Below the pieces are notes generated by a model. The model searched no databases and had not been told where the DNA came from. It worked only from the letters and a program-made list of their open reading frames with translations. From positions 186,001 through 250,000 of the forward strand of contig NZ_FXAG01000005.1 in NCBI RefSeq assembly GCF_900177275.1: 64,000 bases of DNA, in the 5' to 3' direction. This DNA is from Pseudogulbenkiania subflava DSM 22618 (GTDB lineage Bacteria; Pseudomonadota; Gammaproteobacteria; Burkholderiales; Chromobacteriaceae). Of this stretch, positions 34,153-42,994 are shown piece after piece. A program made the translations under genes and the position numbers. Every line of letters starts with the position of its first letter. Positions within the stretch are counted from its first letter, which is position 1.

Positions 34153-35013
34153 ATGTTTGTCGGAATCGGGTATGTCGTTATCCTTGCCTCGGTGCTCGGG
34201 GGCTTTGTCATGGCCGGGGGCCATCTGGCCGCTCTGCTGCAGCCGCTGGAAGTCCTGATGATTGGTGGCGCGGCCATCGGCGCCTTCGTGGTGGCCAACG
34301 GCGGCACGCCGCTCAAGGCCACGCTGGCCGCCTTGCCGACCCTGTTCAAGGGCTCCTCGTACACCAAGGCCTTCTACATGGAGCTGTTTGCGCTGCTCTA
34401 TGAAATCCTCGCCAAGGTGCGCAAGGAGGGGCTGATGTCGGTCGAGGCAGACGTCGACAATCCCGAATCCAGCCCGGTGTTTTCTAAGTATCCGGCGGTT
34501 CTGCACGACCACCACGTGGTCGAGTTCATTTGCGACTACTTGCGACTGATGGTCGGCGGCAACCTCAACGCCTTCGAGATCGAGAACCTGATGGACGTCG
34601 AAATCGAAACCCACCACCACGAGGGTGAAATTCCGGTCAACGCCATGAAGGGCCTGGCCGACGGCATGCCGGCATTCGGTATCGTGGCCGCCGTGATGGG
34701 TGTGGTGCACACCATGGAATCGGTCGGTATCCCGCCTTCCGAACTTGGCATGCTGATCGCCCACGCCCTGGTCGGTACCTTCCTCGGTATCTTGCTGGCC
34801 TATGGCTTCGTCGGCCCGCTGGCCACCATCCTGGAGCACAAGCTGGCCGACGGCACCCGCGTCTTCCAGACCATCAAGGTGACCCTGCTCGCCAGCCTCA
34901 ACGGCTACGCGCCGCAGGTGTCGGTGGAATTCGGCCGCAAGGTCCTGGCCTCGCACGACCGTCCGTCGTTCAAGGAACTCGAAGACCACGTCAAGCAAGC
35001 CAAGAACAAGTAA
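34153..35013 (+). CDS. motA: Flagellar motor stator protein MotA
   Basis: This 286-residue inner membrane protein has four membrane spans: residues 1-20, 33-48, about 170-190 and 200-225. The cytoplasmic loop between spans 2 and 3 carries the charged residues that meet FliG, and the motif PAFGIVAAVMGVVHTM is typical. With MotB it forms the proton-driven stator. It begins an operon with motB and a methyltransferase. The gene is intact. Confidence 0.96.
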   Translation: MFVGIGYVVILASVLGGFVMAGGHLAALLQPLEVLMIGGAAIGAFVVANGGTPLKATLAALPTLFKGSSYTKAFYMELFALLYEILAKVRKEGLMSVEADVDNPESSPVFSKYPAVLHDHHVVEFICDYLRLMVGGNLNAFEIENLMDVEIETHHHEGEIPVNAMKGLADGMPAFGIVAAVMGVVHTMESVGIPPSELGMLIAHALVGTFLGILLAYGFVGPLATILEHKLADGTRVFQTIKVTLLASLNGYAPQVSVEFGRKVLASHDRPSFKELEDHVKQAKNK

Positions 35014-35033
35014 GCCGCCCGGAGTGACCACGC

Positions 35034-35933
35034 ATGGCTGACGAATCGCAACGCCCCATCATCGTCAAACGCATCAAGAAGGGTGGCCATGGCCACCACG
35101 GGGGGGCATGGAAGATCGCCTACGCCGACTTCGTGACGGCGATGATGGCGTTCTTCCTGTTGATGTGGCTGTTGGGCTCGGTGTCGCAGGGCACGCTGCA
35201 GGGTATCGCCGAATACTTCCGCACCCCGCTCAAGGTGGCGCTGGCAGGAGGACAAGGCTCCGGCGATGCCACCTCGATGATCAAGGGGGGCGGTACCGAT
35301 CTCACGCGCCAGGCCGGGCAGGTCAAGCGGGCGAGAGAGGAAGAAATCCAGCAGGAAAAGACCCGGTTGGCGAAACTGCAGAAGAAGATCGAAAGCAATA
35401 TCGAACAGAGTGCGGTGCTCAAGGCCTACAAGAATCAGCTGCAACTGGAAATGACCCCGGAAGGGCTGCGCATCCAGATCGTCGACGAGCAGAACCGTCC
35501 GATGTTCGACTCCGGCAGCGCCAACCTGCTGCCGCATACCCGAACCATCCTGCAGGAACTGGGCAAGGAGCTCAACGGTGTCGCCAACCGGCTCAGCATC
35601 TCCGGCCATACCGATGCCAAGCCGTTTGGCGGTGCCCAGCACGGTTACAGCAACTGGGAGCTGTCGGCCGACCGCGCCAACGCCGCACGCCGCGAATTGC
35701 TGGCCGGCGGCCTGATGCAGGACAAAATCCTGCGCGTAGTCGGCCTCGCCGCCGCCAACCCGCTGATCCGCAGCAACGTGTTCAGCCCGGAGAACCGCCG
35801 CATCGCCATCGTGGTGCTCAACAAGGAGGCGGAAGCCTCGATCCTTGGCGACGGCTTGAAGCCCGACGCCGAAACGCCTCCGGCGCCCGCGGCTCCGCCG
35901 GCACAGCCCGCCACGGCCGGGGCGGGCCATTGA
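35034..35933 (+). CDS. motB: Flagellar motor stator protein MotB
   Basis: This 299-residue protein has one N-terminal membrane helix with the proton-binding Asp32 (KIAYADFVTAMMAFFLLMW). A plug and linker region follows to about residue 150, and then the OmpA-like peptidoglycan-binding domain (residues 150-270, ISGHTDAKPFGG, NRRIAIVVLNK). The C-terminal end is Pro/Ala-rich. It starts 20 bases after motA. The stop codon overlaps the TTG start of the next gene. Confidence 0.96.
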   Translation: MADESQRPIIVKRIKKGGHGHHGGAWKIAYADFVTAMMAFFLLMWLLGSVSQGTLQGIAEYFRTPLKVALAGGQGSGDATSMIKGGGTDLTRQAGQVKRAREEEIQQEKTRLAKLQKKIESNIEQSAVLKAYKNQLQLEMTPEGLRIQIVDEQNRPMFDSGSANLLPHTRTILQELGKELNGVANRLSISGHTDAKPFGGAQHGYSNWELSADRANAARRELLAGGLMQDKILRVVGLAAANPLIRSNVFSPENRRIAIVVLNKEAEASILGDGLKPDAETPPAPAAPPAQPATAGAGH

Positions 35934-36688
35934 GTCGAGCCGTACCTGTCGCTTTGTTGCGGCATGGCTTGCTGCAACTGGCCGCCGCGCTTGGCGCCTG
36001 GTTCCTGATCGCGCCGGCACTCCAGCCGCTGGCCTGGTCGGTGTTGCAAGGGCTCCTGGCCGCCGCGCTGGCGGCCTTGTTGCGCCTTCGCCGCGGCAGT
36101 TGGCTGGCACATGGCTTGTTTGCCCCGGCCGTCGTGTACAGCTACCAACTGGCACTGCCGGCATGGGCCTATCTGCTGGCCTTGCTGTTGACCTTCGCCA
36201 TCGGACGAAATGCCTGGCTGGAGCGTGTGCCGTTTTACCGCTCATCGCCGCGGGTGGTGGAAAGGTTGGCCGAAGCCTTGCCGGAGCAGGCCCGTTTGCT
36301 CGAAGCCGGCTGCGGCGACGCCAGGCTGGCCTTGCAACTGGCGGAGCGCCGTCCCGATTTACAGATTGCCGCGCTGGAAACCGCTTGGGCGGCCTGGGCA
36401 CTGGCGTGGCTGCGCTGGTGTCTGGCAGGGCGTCCTGCTAATGTGCGTATTGCCTGTCGCAGCTTCTGGCTCGAGCCCCTGTCCGAATACGATGCCGTCT
36501 ATGCCTTTCTCTCGCCGCAACCGATGCCCAGACTGTGGCGTAAATTCGTGACGGAAGGACAGTCGGGTTCTCTGCTGCTGAGCAATACCTTTACCGTGCC
36601 CGGCGTGGAGCCAGAACGCTCCCTCGCCCTGGGCGGCCCGTTGCAAAAACAACTCTTGATCTGGCGCCACCCACATGGAACTCGCTAA
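35930..36688 (+). CDS. Membrane-anchored class I SAM-dependent methyltransferase-like protein
   Basis: This 252-residue protein starts with TTG, overlapping the motB stop as TTGA; no in-frame ATG or GTG exists nearby, so the start is inferred from the overlap and the open frame. Two or three hydrophobic helices fill residues 8-85. The cytosolic part has the SAM motif LLEAGCGDARLALQLAERRP and a following acidic strand end (ALET), then YDAVYAFLSPQPMPRLW. Substrate unknown. Its end overlaps the next gene by 14 bases. It may modify a membrane or flagellar component, judged only from its neighbours. Confidence 0.75.
   Translation: MSRAVPVALLRHGLLQLAAALGAWFLIAPALQPLAWSVLQGLLAAALAALLRLRRGSWLAHGLFAPAVVYSYQLALPAWAYLLALLLTFAIGRNAWLERVPFYRSSPRVVERLAEALPEQARLLEAGCGDARLALQLAERRPDLQIAALETAWAAWALAWLRWCLAGRPANVRIACRSFWLEPLSEYDAVYAFLSPQPMPRLWRKFVTEGQSGSLLLSNTFTVPGVEPERSLALGGPLQKQLLIWRHPHGTR
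36261..36275 (+). repeat. Exact 15-mer AAAGGTTGGCCGAAG
   Basis: Second identical copy of the word, here inside the methyltransferase coding region, read in the frame Arg-Leu-Ala-Glu. Confidence 0.9.
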
Positions 36689-38003
36689 CTGGCTACAGTC
36701 GATCGCCGACCGGCGCTGGCCCATCCTGCCCGGTACGCTGGATGAGGTGCAGCTGGCCTGCGCCCGCCACGCCGAGCTGATCAATCTTTCAGACCTGTCC
36801 AATATTTGCCTCTCCGACCCTCTGCTGTTGTTCGACGTGCTGCGGGCGGTCGGGTCCTCTTCGGTGCTGCGCGAGAACGAAGCCGCGCCGACCGTGGAGC
36901 AGGCGATGATGCTGATGGGGCTGGAGCGTGTCACGCGCCGCTTGTCCCTGGCGACGGCGTTGCGAGGGCAGGAAGGCAAGCTCGACGACGAGGTGATCGA
37001 GGTCGTGGCCGACTGGCTGGGGCGCAGCCGGGTAGCGGCCTACCTGATCAAGGACTGGTTGTCGCTGAGCGGGGAGCATAAGGTCGAGGATTGCTTTGTC
37101 GCTGCCTTGTTGTACAACCTGCCGGCCTGTTTCTTTCTGCTCTATCGCAATCAGCTCCCTGACCAGCCGCTGTTGCAGGCGGTGTCGGGCTACTTCGAGG
37201 TGGACTATCCCAAGTTGCTGGAACGTTTCGTCGAGGCTACCGGTCTGCCGCCGGGACTGGTGACGCTGTTGGGCAGTGGCAGTGCACCCTCGCCGCGCAA
37301 ACAACTGCTGAAGCTGGCTGTGGCGACCGCCAACGCGATCGAATCGGGCTGGTGGCGCTCGCCGTGGACGACCGGGATCGAGGTGGCGGCCCGACAGATG
37401 CGGGTCAGCTATGACGATGCCTATCGCTGCGTGCTCAGCGCCGCCGAGAACGTGGCGAGAAAGCCGCGCGCGCCGGCCTATACCTACCCGATGCGCGAGC
37501 TGCTGATGCTGCCGGGCGACTACCCGCCACGGGCGCATCTGACCGCCACCGCCATGTTGAGCGATGCCGCGCAGCTCGAGCAACTGATGCGCGAATCGAT
37601 CCGCCATCTGGCCAACGACCTGCGCTTCGAACGCATCCTGTTCCTGCGCTACGAGCCGTCCGAGCATGCTCTGCGGCTGCGTTACCAGGTGGGACTGGCG
37701 GAGACGTCACCGCTGCGGCGACTGGCGGTGAGCCTGGAGCCCGGCTCCTTCTTCGCCTTGCTCGCCAGCAAGCCGCAGAGCTTCCATGCGCCGGCGCACG
37801 TGAGTGCCCAGTTGGGTGCAAAATATCAGGACCCGTTCTTTGATCATATCGGCGACGGCGAATTTGCCGTGATGACGCTCTATGCCGGCCACACCCTGAG
37901 TGGCGTGTTCTACGTTGACAACGGCCGCAGCGGTCGAGCCATCGACCCGGATACCTACCATCGTTTCAAGGATCTCGTGACCCGTTTCACGCGTCACCTC
38001 TGA
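36675..38003 (+). CDS. HDOD plus GAF-like signalling protein
   Basis: This 442-residue protein has an HDOD domain in the N-terminal half (residues 15-250): PILPGTLDEVQLACA, LSDPLLLFDVLRAVGSSS, TVEQAMMLMGLERVTRRL. A GAF-like sensory domain follows (about 290-440), ending GHTLSGVFYVDNGRSGRAIDPDTYHRF. HDOD proteins lack the catalytic HD pair and act in signalling and motility control. It overlaps the methyltransferase gene, making it the fourth gene of the motAB run. A role in motor or cell-cycle control is inference from position. Confidence 0.85.
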   Translation: MELANWLQSIADRRWPILPGTLDEVQLACARHAELINLSDLSNICLSDPLLLFDVLRAVGSSSVLRENEAAPTVEQAMMLMGLERVTRRLSLATALRGQEGKLDDEVIEVVADWLGRSRVAAYLIKDWLSLSGEHKVEDCFVAALLYNLPACFFLLYRNQLPDQPLLQAVSGYFEVDYPKLLERFVEATGLPPGLVTLLGSGSAPSPRKQLLKLAVATANAIESGWWRSPWTTGIEVAARQMRVSYDDAYRCVLSAAENVARKPRAPAYTYPMRELLMLPGDYPPRAHLTATAMLSDAAQLEQLMRESIRHLANDLRFERILFLRYEPSEHALRLRYQVGLAETSPLRRLAVSLEPGSFFALLASKPQSFHAPAHVSAQLGAKYQDPFFDHIGDGEFAVMTLYAGHTLSGVFYVDNGRSGRAIDPDTYHRFKDLVTRFTRHL

Positions 38004-38012
38004 CCATTCTCC

Positions 38013-38807
38013 ATGCCGCACCCATACCGTACCCTCACATCGCCTCACAACGACACCCTCAAACACCTGGCACGGCTGGTCCAGTTTGCCCGCGACCGGC
38101 GCAAGGACGACGTGATCGTGCTGGAGGGCATTCATCTGCTCGAGGCGGCGCTGGAGCAGGGTGTCGTCCCGGCACAGTGCTTCATCAACGAGGCCGCGTT
38201 GGGGCGCTCCGAGGTCTCGGCGCTGCTCGCCCGCCTGCCGCAGACGCTGTCGCCGCTGGTGGTGCCCGAGGCCTTGCTCGGCAAGCTGACTTCGCTGTCG
38301 AGCGCCCCCGAGCTGATTGCCGTCTGCCCGCGGCCGCACCCGCCGCGCCGTAGCGGCAGCTGCCTGCTGCTGGAAGACATTCAGGACCCGGGCAATATGG
38401 GCACGATTCTGCGCTCGGCGGCGGCCTCTGGGGTGATGGAGGTCTTCCTCTCCAAGGGCTGTGCCGACGTGTTTTCTCCCAAGGTGCTGCGCGCCGGCAT
38501 GGGGGCGCATTTCGTGCTCAACCTGCACGAGGCGGCGGACCTGGCGGACGTGCTGGCCGGCTTTGCCGGGCGCAAGCTGGTCACCCACCTGGAAGGCAGC
38601 CAGTCGCTGTATGCGCAGGACCTGCGCGGCGACGTGGCGTTCGTGTTCGGCAACGAGGGGGCGGGCGTGTCGCCGGCGTTGCTGCAACAGGCGGACTGTC
38701 GTGTACGGATTCCGATGCCGGGCCATGCCGAGTCGCTGAATGTGGCAATGGCGGCCACCATCTGTCTGTTCGAACGGGTGCGGCAGCTTGAGGTTTCGCT
38801 TGGCTGA
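38013..38807 (+). CDS. SpoU/TrmH-family RNA 2'-O-methyltransferase
   Basis: This 264-residue protein has an L30e-like N-terminal substrate domain. Its knotted SpoU domain shows the three motifs LLLEDIQDPGNMGTILRSA, VFGNEGAGVSP and IPMPGHAESLNVAMAATICLFE. The family methylates the ribose 2'-OH of rRNA or tRNA; which nucleotide is modified cannot be told, and RlmB or TrmH should not be assumed. It begins ten bases after the HDOD-GAF gene, with no terminator between. Confidence 0.92.
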   Translation: MPHPYRTLTSPHNDTLKHLARLVQFARDRRKDDVIVLEGIHLLEAALEQGVVPAQCFINEAALGRSEVSALLARLPQTLSPLVVPEALLGKLTSLSSAPELIAVCPRPHPPRRSGSCLLLEDIQDPGNMGTILRSAAASGVMEVFLSKGCADVFSPKVLRAGMGAHFVLNLHEAADLADVLAGFAGRKLVTHLEGSQSLYAQDLRGDVAFVFGNEGAGVSPALLQQADCRVRIPMPGHAESLNVAMAATICLFERVRQLEVSLG

Positions 38808-38922
38808 TTCGCCCTCCTGGCGCGGAGCTTACAGGCGCTCTCTGCATTCCTTCTTGACGAAGCGCACCCCCTCTACAACAGTGAGAGGGTAGGTTTGTTT
38901 TTCGTCGAAATGGCTGCCTCCG

Positions 38923-39903
38923 ATGCGCTTATCTATTGTTATCGCTTCGATCTTGTCATCCTTGCTGCTGTCGCCCTCTACCCATGCTGACGAGGCCAAG
39001 GAGAGAAGACCGCTGTCCAGTAAGAAGATGGGGCTTACCATCCGGGTCGAAGGCGAGGACTGGGGGAGGGCGGACCGGGCTGAAGTCGAAGCCGTGCTCT
39101 ATTCGGCGGCTGACGAGTTGCTGAACCGTTTTCCTGCCAAAGTGACGGCCCCTATCGTGGTGACGCACGTCGAGGGCAATCCGGTCACGGAGTTCGAGAA
39201 GGGACCGGATGGGGAATATCTGGTGCGTCTCAGCGCCAAGGATCGGCGCTGGTCACAGTTTGTTTACCAGTTTGCCCACGAACTGTGTCACATCATGTCG
39301 AATTACGAAGCGAACGTCGGCGCTGAAAATACCACCAAGTACAACCAGTGGTTCGAGGAAACATTGTGTGAAACCGCTTCGCTCTACGCCTTGAAAAGTA
39401 TGGCGGTTACCTGGGAAACCTCCGCCCCCTATCCCAATTGGCGAGATTACGCCCCCGCGATGCGTGACTATGCCGAACAGTTTACCCGCGAAGAGCACCG
39501 CCAGCTCCCCGCCGGCACCACGCTGGCGGCCTGGTTACGGGAGAACGAGGGGAAGCTGAGGAGTGATCCCTATCTGCGCGACAAGAATGAGGTCGTCGCC
39601 AGTTTGTTATTGCCCCTGTTCGAAAAGAACCCGGAAGAGTGGGCGACGCTGCATTATCTCAACCTTGACTCTGCCGATGCGACAGACACCCTGAAGCAGT
39701 ACTTGCAGCACTGGTACGGCAACGCCCCGGCAGAGCATAAGAAATTCATTTTTGATGTCCTGGCACTCTTGGGTATCGAGGGCATCGATCTTGCCCCAAC
39801 CTCCGTTCCTGCCGGTACGATGGTGCCGCCAAAAACAGCAGCGGTAGCCGTCCCGCGTTCCCAGGCGGGGCCCCGCGGTCCGACTACTGAATGGAAGAAG
39901 TGA
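38923..39903 (+). CDS. Predicted secreted zinc metallopeptidase of an undescribed type
   Basis: This 326-residue protein has a signal peptide (residues 1-22, cleavage near THA) and a zinc motif His119-Glu120-x-x-His123 in QFAHELCHIMSN. A downstream Glu in WFEETLCETASLYAL (residues 143-157) is positioned as a third ligand, as in gluzincins. A Trp-rich middle and a Pro/Gly-rich tail follow. I do not recognise the family by name. The gene has no clear Shine-Dalgarno. It converges with a small secreted protein gene only 16 bases downstream. Activity is inferred from the motif. Confidence 0.72.
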   Translation: MRLSIVIASILSSLLLSPSTHADEAKERRPLSSKKMGLTIRVEGEDWGRADRAEVEAVLYSAADELLNRFPAKVTAPIVVTHVEGNPVTEFEKGPDGEYLVRLSAKDRRWSQFVYQFAHELCHIMSNYEANVGAENTTKYNQWFEETLCETASLYALKSMAVTWETSAPYPNWRDYAPAMRDYAEQFTREEHRQLPAGTTLAAWLRENEGKLRSDPYLRDKNEVVASLLLPLFEKNPEEWATLHYLNLDSADATDTLKQYLQHWYGNAPAEHKKFIFDVLALLGIEGIDLAPTSVPAGTMVPPKTAAVAVPRSQAGPRGPTTEWKK

Positions 39904-39919
39904 TGGCCATCGGAGGACA

Positions 39920-40231
39920 TTACCGGAACCCTGTCGGGTCACGGCTGTATTTGGCATTGCGTATCCTCATCTCGACCCCCAGTTCGTACACATAGCGATC
40001 CATATCCTCATCGGCGCTGGCCCCCATCAGGCCAGGAACACCTTCCTTGCTCATGGCTTGACTGCCGACTCGGCCGAATTGGCCTGTTGCCTGGTGAATC
40101 TGTACTTCCTGATTGACTGTCTGTCCTTGTTCGGTAAACGACATGTCGTTGACCTGGTCCGCTGCGCAGGCGGCACTGCCGATCAAAATGCAGGCAGAGG
40201 CCAACGCACCGTAAAGTGCAATGCGTTTCAT
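39920..40231 (-). CDS. Small secreted protein of unknown function
   Basis: This 103-residue protein has a signal peptide ending near ACAADQ (residues 1-24), followed by an 80-residue polar domain (FTEQGQTVNQEVQIHQATGQFGRVG, DRYVYELGVEMRI). GGAAGGG lies well before the ATG, supporting it as real. I do not recognise a family. A 7-bp inverted repeat lies just upstream of the ribosome site. It is likely periplasmic or extracellular. Confidence 0.68.
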   Translation of the reverse strand: MKRIALYGALASACILIGSAACAADQVNDMSFTEQGQTVNQEVQIHQATGQFGRVGSQAMSKEGVPGLMGASADEDMDRYVYELGVEMRIRNAKYSRDPTGFR

Positions 40232-40828
40232 GGTATTTGCCCTTCCCTGATAAAAATTGAAACGGCCCCCTTCCCTGGGGTTTCAATCAGACTGGCACGC
40301 AAGAACCTGCGAGGTGGGTTATGCGGGTAAGCGGATAGTGTGGGACGCATCCGTGGTTCCAGGCAGCGGCAAGGCTGAGTCGCCTCGTCGCTGCTTCGGC
40401 CGGTCGGTTTCCGCCAGAAATCAATTTCAGTATGGTTGTCCAAGACTTGCTTTACAAGAAGGCTGGCGGGGAGGCGATAAGGCGGGCCTTGGCGTCGATG
40501 ATGCCTTGTCCGATCAGGCGGTGTTCCCGGTGTTGTCTGCATATATTTGGCATGACTCCGCGGTGTTTTTATCCAGCTGGGCGGCGGCCATGACGGGTTT
40601 TCCGGACCTGGACGAGGTTGCCGGTGAGGGTGTAATCGCCTGTATGGCGGTAATAGAAATAATTGGGGGTGTATTCCTGTTTTGCGGTGGTGACCTCGGA
40701 CTGTCATGTCAATAATGATGGGATGGGGGTTCGACACCCCACTTTTTCGCCTGTACCGCCGATGGTATGACGCAAAGCGTGAGGATGCCGATCCGCTATC
40801 GTTTGATGTGTCACTTCGGGAGCGAAAA
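40232..40828. other. Nearly 600 bases without a gene that I can support
   Basis: Open frames occur on both strands, but none has a ribosome site, family pattern or good codon use. On the minus strand a stretch reads QEYTPNYFYYRHTGDYTLTG, which looks protein-like but is interrupted and may be a relic. It contains the TTGAAAC hairpin listed separately. Confidence 0.5.
40257..40286 (-). promoter_or_regulatory. Hairpin just upstream of the small secreted protein gene
   Basis: On the minus strand TTGAAAC pairs with GTTTCAA, with an inner CCC/GGG pair. It ends about 25 bases before the ATG, near the ribosome site, so it could control translation or be an operator. Confidence 0.4.
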
Positions 40829-41806
40829 ATGAAGAGGAAATCCACGAAGAAATGGCTGGTCACTGGGCTACTGGCATGGGCGTTGCTGGTGCCTGCTTGG
40901 GCGATGGCGCAGGTGACGTTCGATCGGATCGTGGTATTCGGCACCAGCCTGTCGGACCCGGGCAATGTTTTCGCCCTGACGGGTCAGGAGAATACCCCGC
41001 CGTATAACAAGCTGGATCCCTCGGACCCTTTTCTCATTCCCTCGGCACCCTATGCCCGAGGGGGACACCACTTTAGCGATGGCGCGACCTGGATCGAACA
41101 GTTCGCCGAGTCTCACGCGCTTGCCGCCAGCACGCGTCCCGCCTTTCGGGCCTCGAACGATCATGCGAGCAACTACGCGGTTGGTGGCGCTCGGGCGCGT
41201 CCCGCCGGTGAGTTGAGCCTGTCCGCGCAGGTCAGCCGTTTTCTGGCGGATTTCGGCGGTGTTGCGCCCGCGGGCGGGTTGTACGTCGTGGAGGCGGGCT
41301 CCAACGATGTACGCGATGCCTTTGTCTCACTGGCCATGGGGGGAGACGGCGGTGGGGTGATCTCCGCCGCATTGACGGCGATTCAGGACAATATCGCCCT
41401 ACTGCATGCCAAAGGCGCCCGAAAATTTCTGGTCGCCAATGTGCCGGATCTTGGCTTGACACCAGCGGTGCAACGCCTGGACCAGGCGTCTCCCGGTGCC
41501 AAGCTGGCCCTCAGCTCGCTGTCGCTCAACTTCAACATCGGGCTTGCCGACCTGCTGACCGGGTTGCGGGCGAACTATTCTGATAGCCAGTTTGTCCTCT
41601 TGAACGTGTTTCAGACGGTTAATGACATGACGCAAAGCCCGTCGACGTTTGGCTTGAGGGATGTCTCGGCGCCGTGTGTCACGCCCAATGTGGCACCGTT
41701 TACTTGCCGGAATCCGGCTGACTTTCTGTTCTGGGACGGCATCCATCCCACCAGGACGGTACACGCCATCTTTTCGCAAAAAGCCGCCCAGGCACTATCT
41801 GAGTGA
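40829..41806 (+). CDS. Secreted GDSL/SGNH-family lipase or esterase
   Basis: This 325-residue enzyme has a signal peptide (cleavage near AMAQ, residue 27). The catalytic blocks are FGTSLSDPGN with Ser40 (a variant of GDSL), the oxyanion GSNDVRD near residue 160 and the C-terminal DGIHPT with Asp and His. The ATG is preceded by GGGAGCG; a longer frame to 40706 has no site. It is probably exported and hydrolyses esters or lipids. Two Cys near the end (APCVTPNVAPFTC) could form a disulfide. Confidence 0.88.
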   Translation: MKRKSTKKWLVTGLLAWALLVPAWAMAQVTFDRIVVFGTSLSDPGNVFALTGQENTPPYNKLDPSDPFLIPSAPYARGGHHFSDGATWIEQFAESHALAASTRPAFRASNDHASNYAVGGARARPAGELSLSAQVSRFLADFGGVAPAGGLYVVEAGSNDVRDAFVSLAMGGDGGGVISAALTAIQDNIALLHAKGARKFLVANVPDLGLTPAVQRLDQASPGAKLALSSLSLNFNIGLADLLTGLRANYSDSQFVLLNVFQTVNDMTQSPSTFGLRDVSAPCVTPNVAPFTCRNPADFLFWDGIHPTRTVHAIFSQKAAQALSE

Positions 41807-41878
41807 GGGATTGGCCTTGCATCCTCTCCGTCCGGCGCGGGGCGCGCGGACGGTGGGGCAGCCTGTGTCGGGCTGGGG

Positions 41879-42994
41879 TCAGTCCAGCGGCACCCACGCC
41901 TCGCCGCTCATCAGCGGACGGGCGGTGCGTGTCATGACGACTTCGTCGACCTGCCAGGCGTCGCCGTGCCGGCTGACCCTGGCTTCCAGAGCCTGTCTTC
42001 CGCTGGCGTGGGAGAAGTTCAGTTCCCGTCCACGTATCACGCCGCCGGCGATTTCGCTCGCCAACGTGCCATCGATGGCGCAGGCGGCGGCGAGGGCGAT
42101 GGCGCCGGTGCCGGTGAAGGCGTGATGCAGCCGCCCCATCGACAGGATGCGGCCATTCAGGTCGTGGCCGGTGGCGAGTGCCGGACTGAGAAAGCTGATT
42201 TTGGGGGTGGCCGGACGCTCGTGGCTGGCGCTGGTGATGTCCGGCGCCAAACCCATCGCCACCGCGCCGGCGGCACGGGCCCATTCCAGCGTCTGGCGGG
42301 TGGAGGCCGACAGGTCGGCGGCGGTCTCGTACCCCGAGAGGTCGAGATCGGTGGCACGTATGAATACCGTCGGGTTGCCGGCATTGATCAGCGTGGCGGC
42401 AAGCGTTGTGCCGTCGGGTAGATGGAGAGTGTCGCAGGGGTTTCCCGTGGGGAACAGGGTTCCGGCGCTGCCTCCGGCCGGGTCGAGAAAGTGCAGGCGG
42501 ATCGGCGCGCCAGGAAAGGCGACGCCGTCGATGCGGTAGTCGCCATGCCAGACCGCTTGCCCGCGCTCGATGTCGATCTCGGCGTGGATGCGTTTCCTGA
42601 TGTTGGCCTGCCAGATATGCACGGTGAAGGGGCCATCCTTGTCGGGGGGCACCAGTCCGGAGGCCACGGCAAACAGCGGCACTGCGGCTGTCAGGTTGCC
42701 GCAGTTGCCGGACCAGTCGATCAGCGGCTCGCCGATCGCCACGTGGCCGAACAGGTAATCGACATCGCAGTCGGGCCGTTGCGACGGGGAGAGGATGACG
42801 ATCTTGCTGGTGCTGGAAATCCCGGTGCCCAGGCCGTCGATTTGCAGGCCATGCGGGTCGGGACTGCCGAGGGCGCGCAGCAACAGCCGGTCGCGCGTTT
42901 CCGTGTCGGCGGGCAGGCTGTCGGCGCGGAAGAACAGGCCCTTGCTGGTGCCGCCGCGCATCAGGGTGGCCTTGAGGGAATGCAGGGTGGTCAT
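41879..42994 (-). CDS. PrpF-family isomerase (4-oxalomesaconate tautomerase/methylaconitate isomerase type)
   Basis: This 371-residue two-domain protein of the diaminopimelate-epimerase-like fold has the PrpF signatures [12 protein letters not shown] near the start and [13 protein letters not shown] around residue 100, plus [11 protein letters not shown]. Members either isomerise 2-methylaconitate in propionate use or tautomerise 4-oxalomesaconate in gallate breakdown. No propionate or gallate genes lie nearby, so the substrate is open. Its ATG overlaps the cca stop by four bases. Confidence 0.85.
   Translation of the reverse strand: MTTLHSLKATLMRGGTSKGLFFRADSLPADTETRDRLLLRALGSPDPHGLQIDGLGTGISSTSKIVILSPSQRPDCDVDYLFGHVAIGEPLIDWSGNCGNLTAAVPLFAVASGLVPPDKDGPFTVHIWQANIRKRIHAEIDIERGQAVWHGDYRIDGVAFPGAPIRLHFLDPAGGSAGTLFPTGNPCDTLHLPDGTTLAATLINAGNPTVFIRATDLDLSGYETAADLSASTRQTLEWARAAGAVAMGLAPDITSASHERPATPKISFLSPALATGHDLNGRILSMGRLHHAFTGTGAIALAAACAIDGTLASEIAGGVIRGRELNFSHASGRQALEARVSRHGDAWQVDEVVMTRTARPLMSGEAWVPLD

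Noticed and set aside
35108-35929. A frame that begins inside motB and runs into the methyltransferase
   Set aside because: The part within motB is a shadow. The real gene begins at the TTG overlapping the motB stop.
40706-40828. Upstream extension of the GDSL lipase from an ATG at 40706
   Set aside because: It would put 41 polar residues in front of a clear signal peptide and lacks a ribosome site; the ATG at 40829 has GGGAGCG before it.
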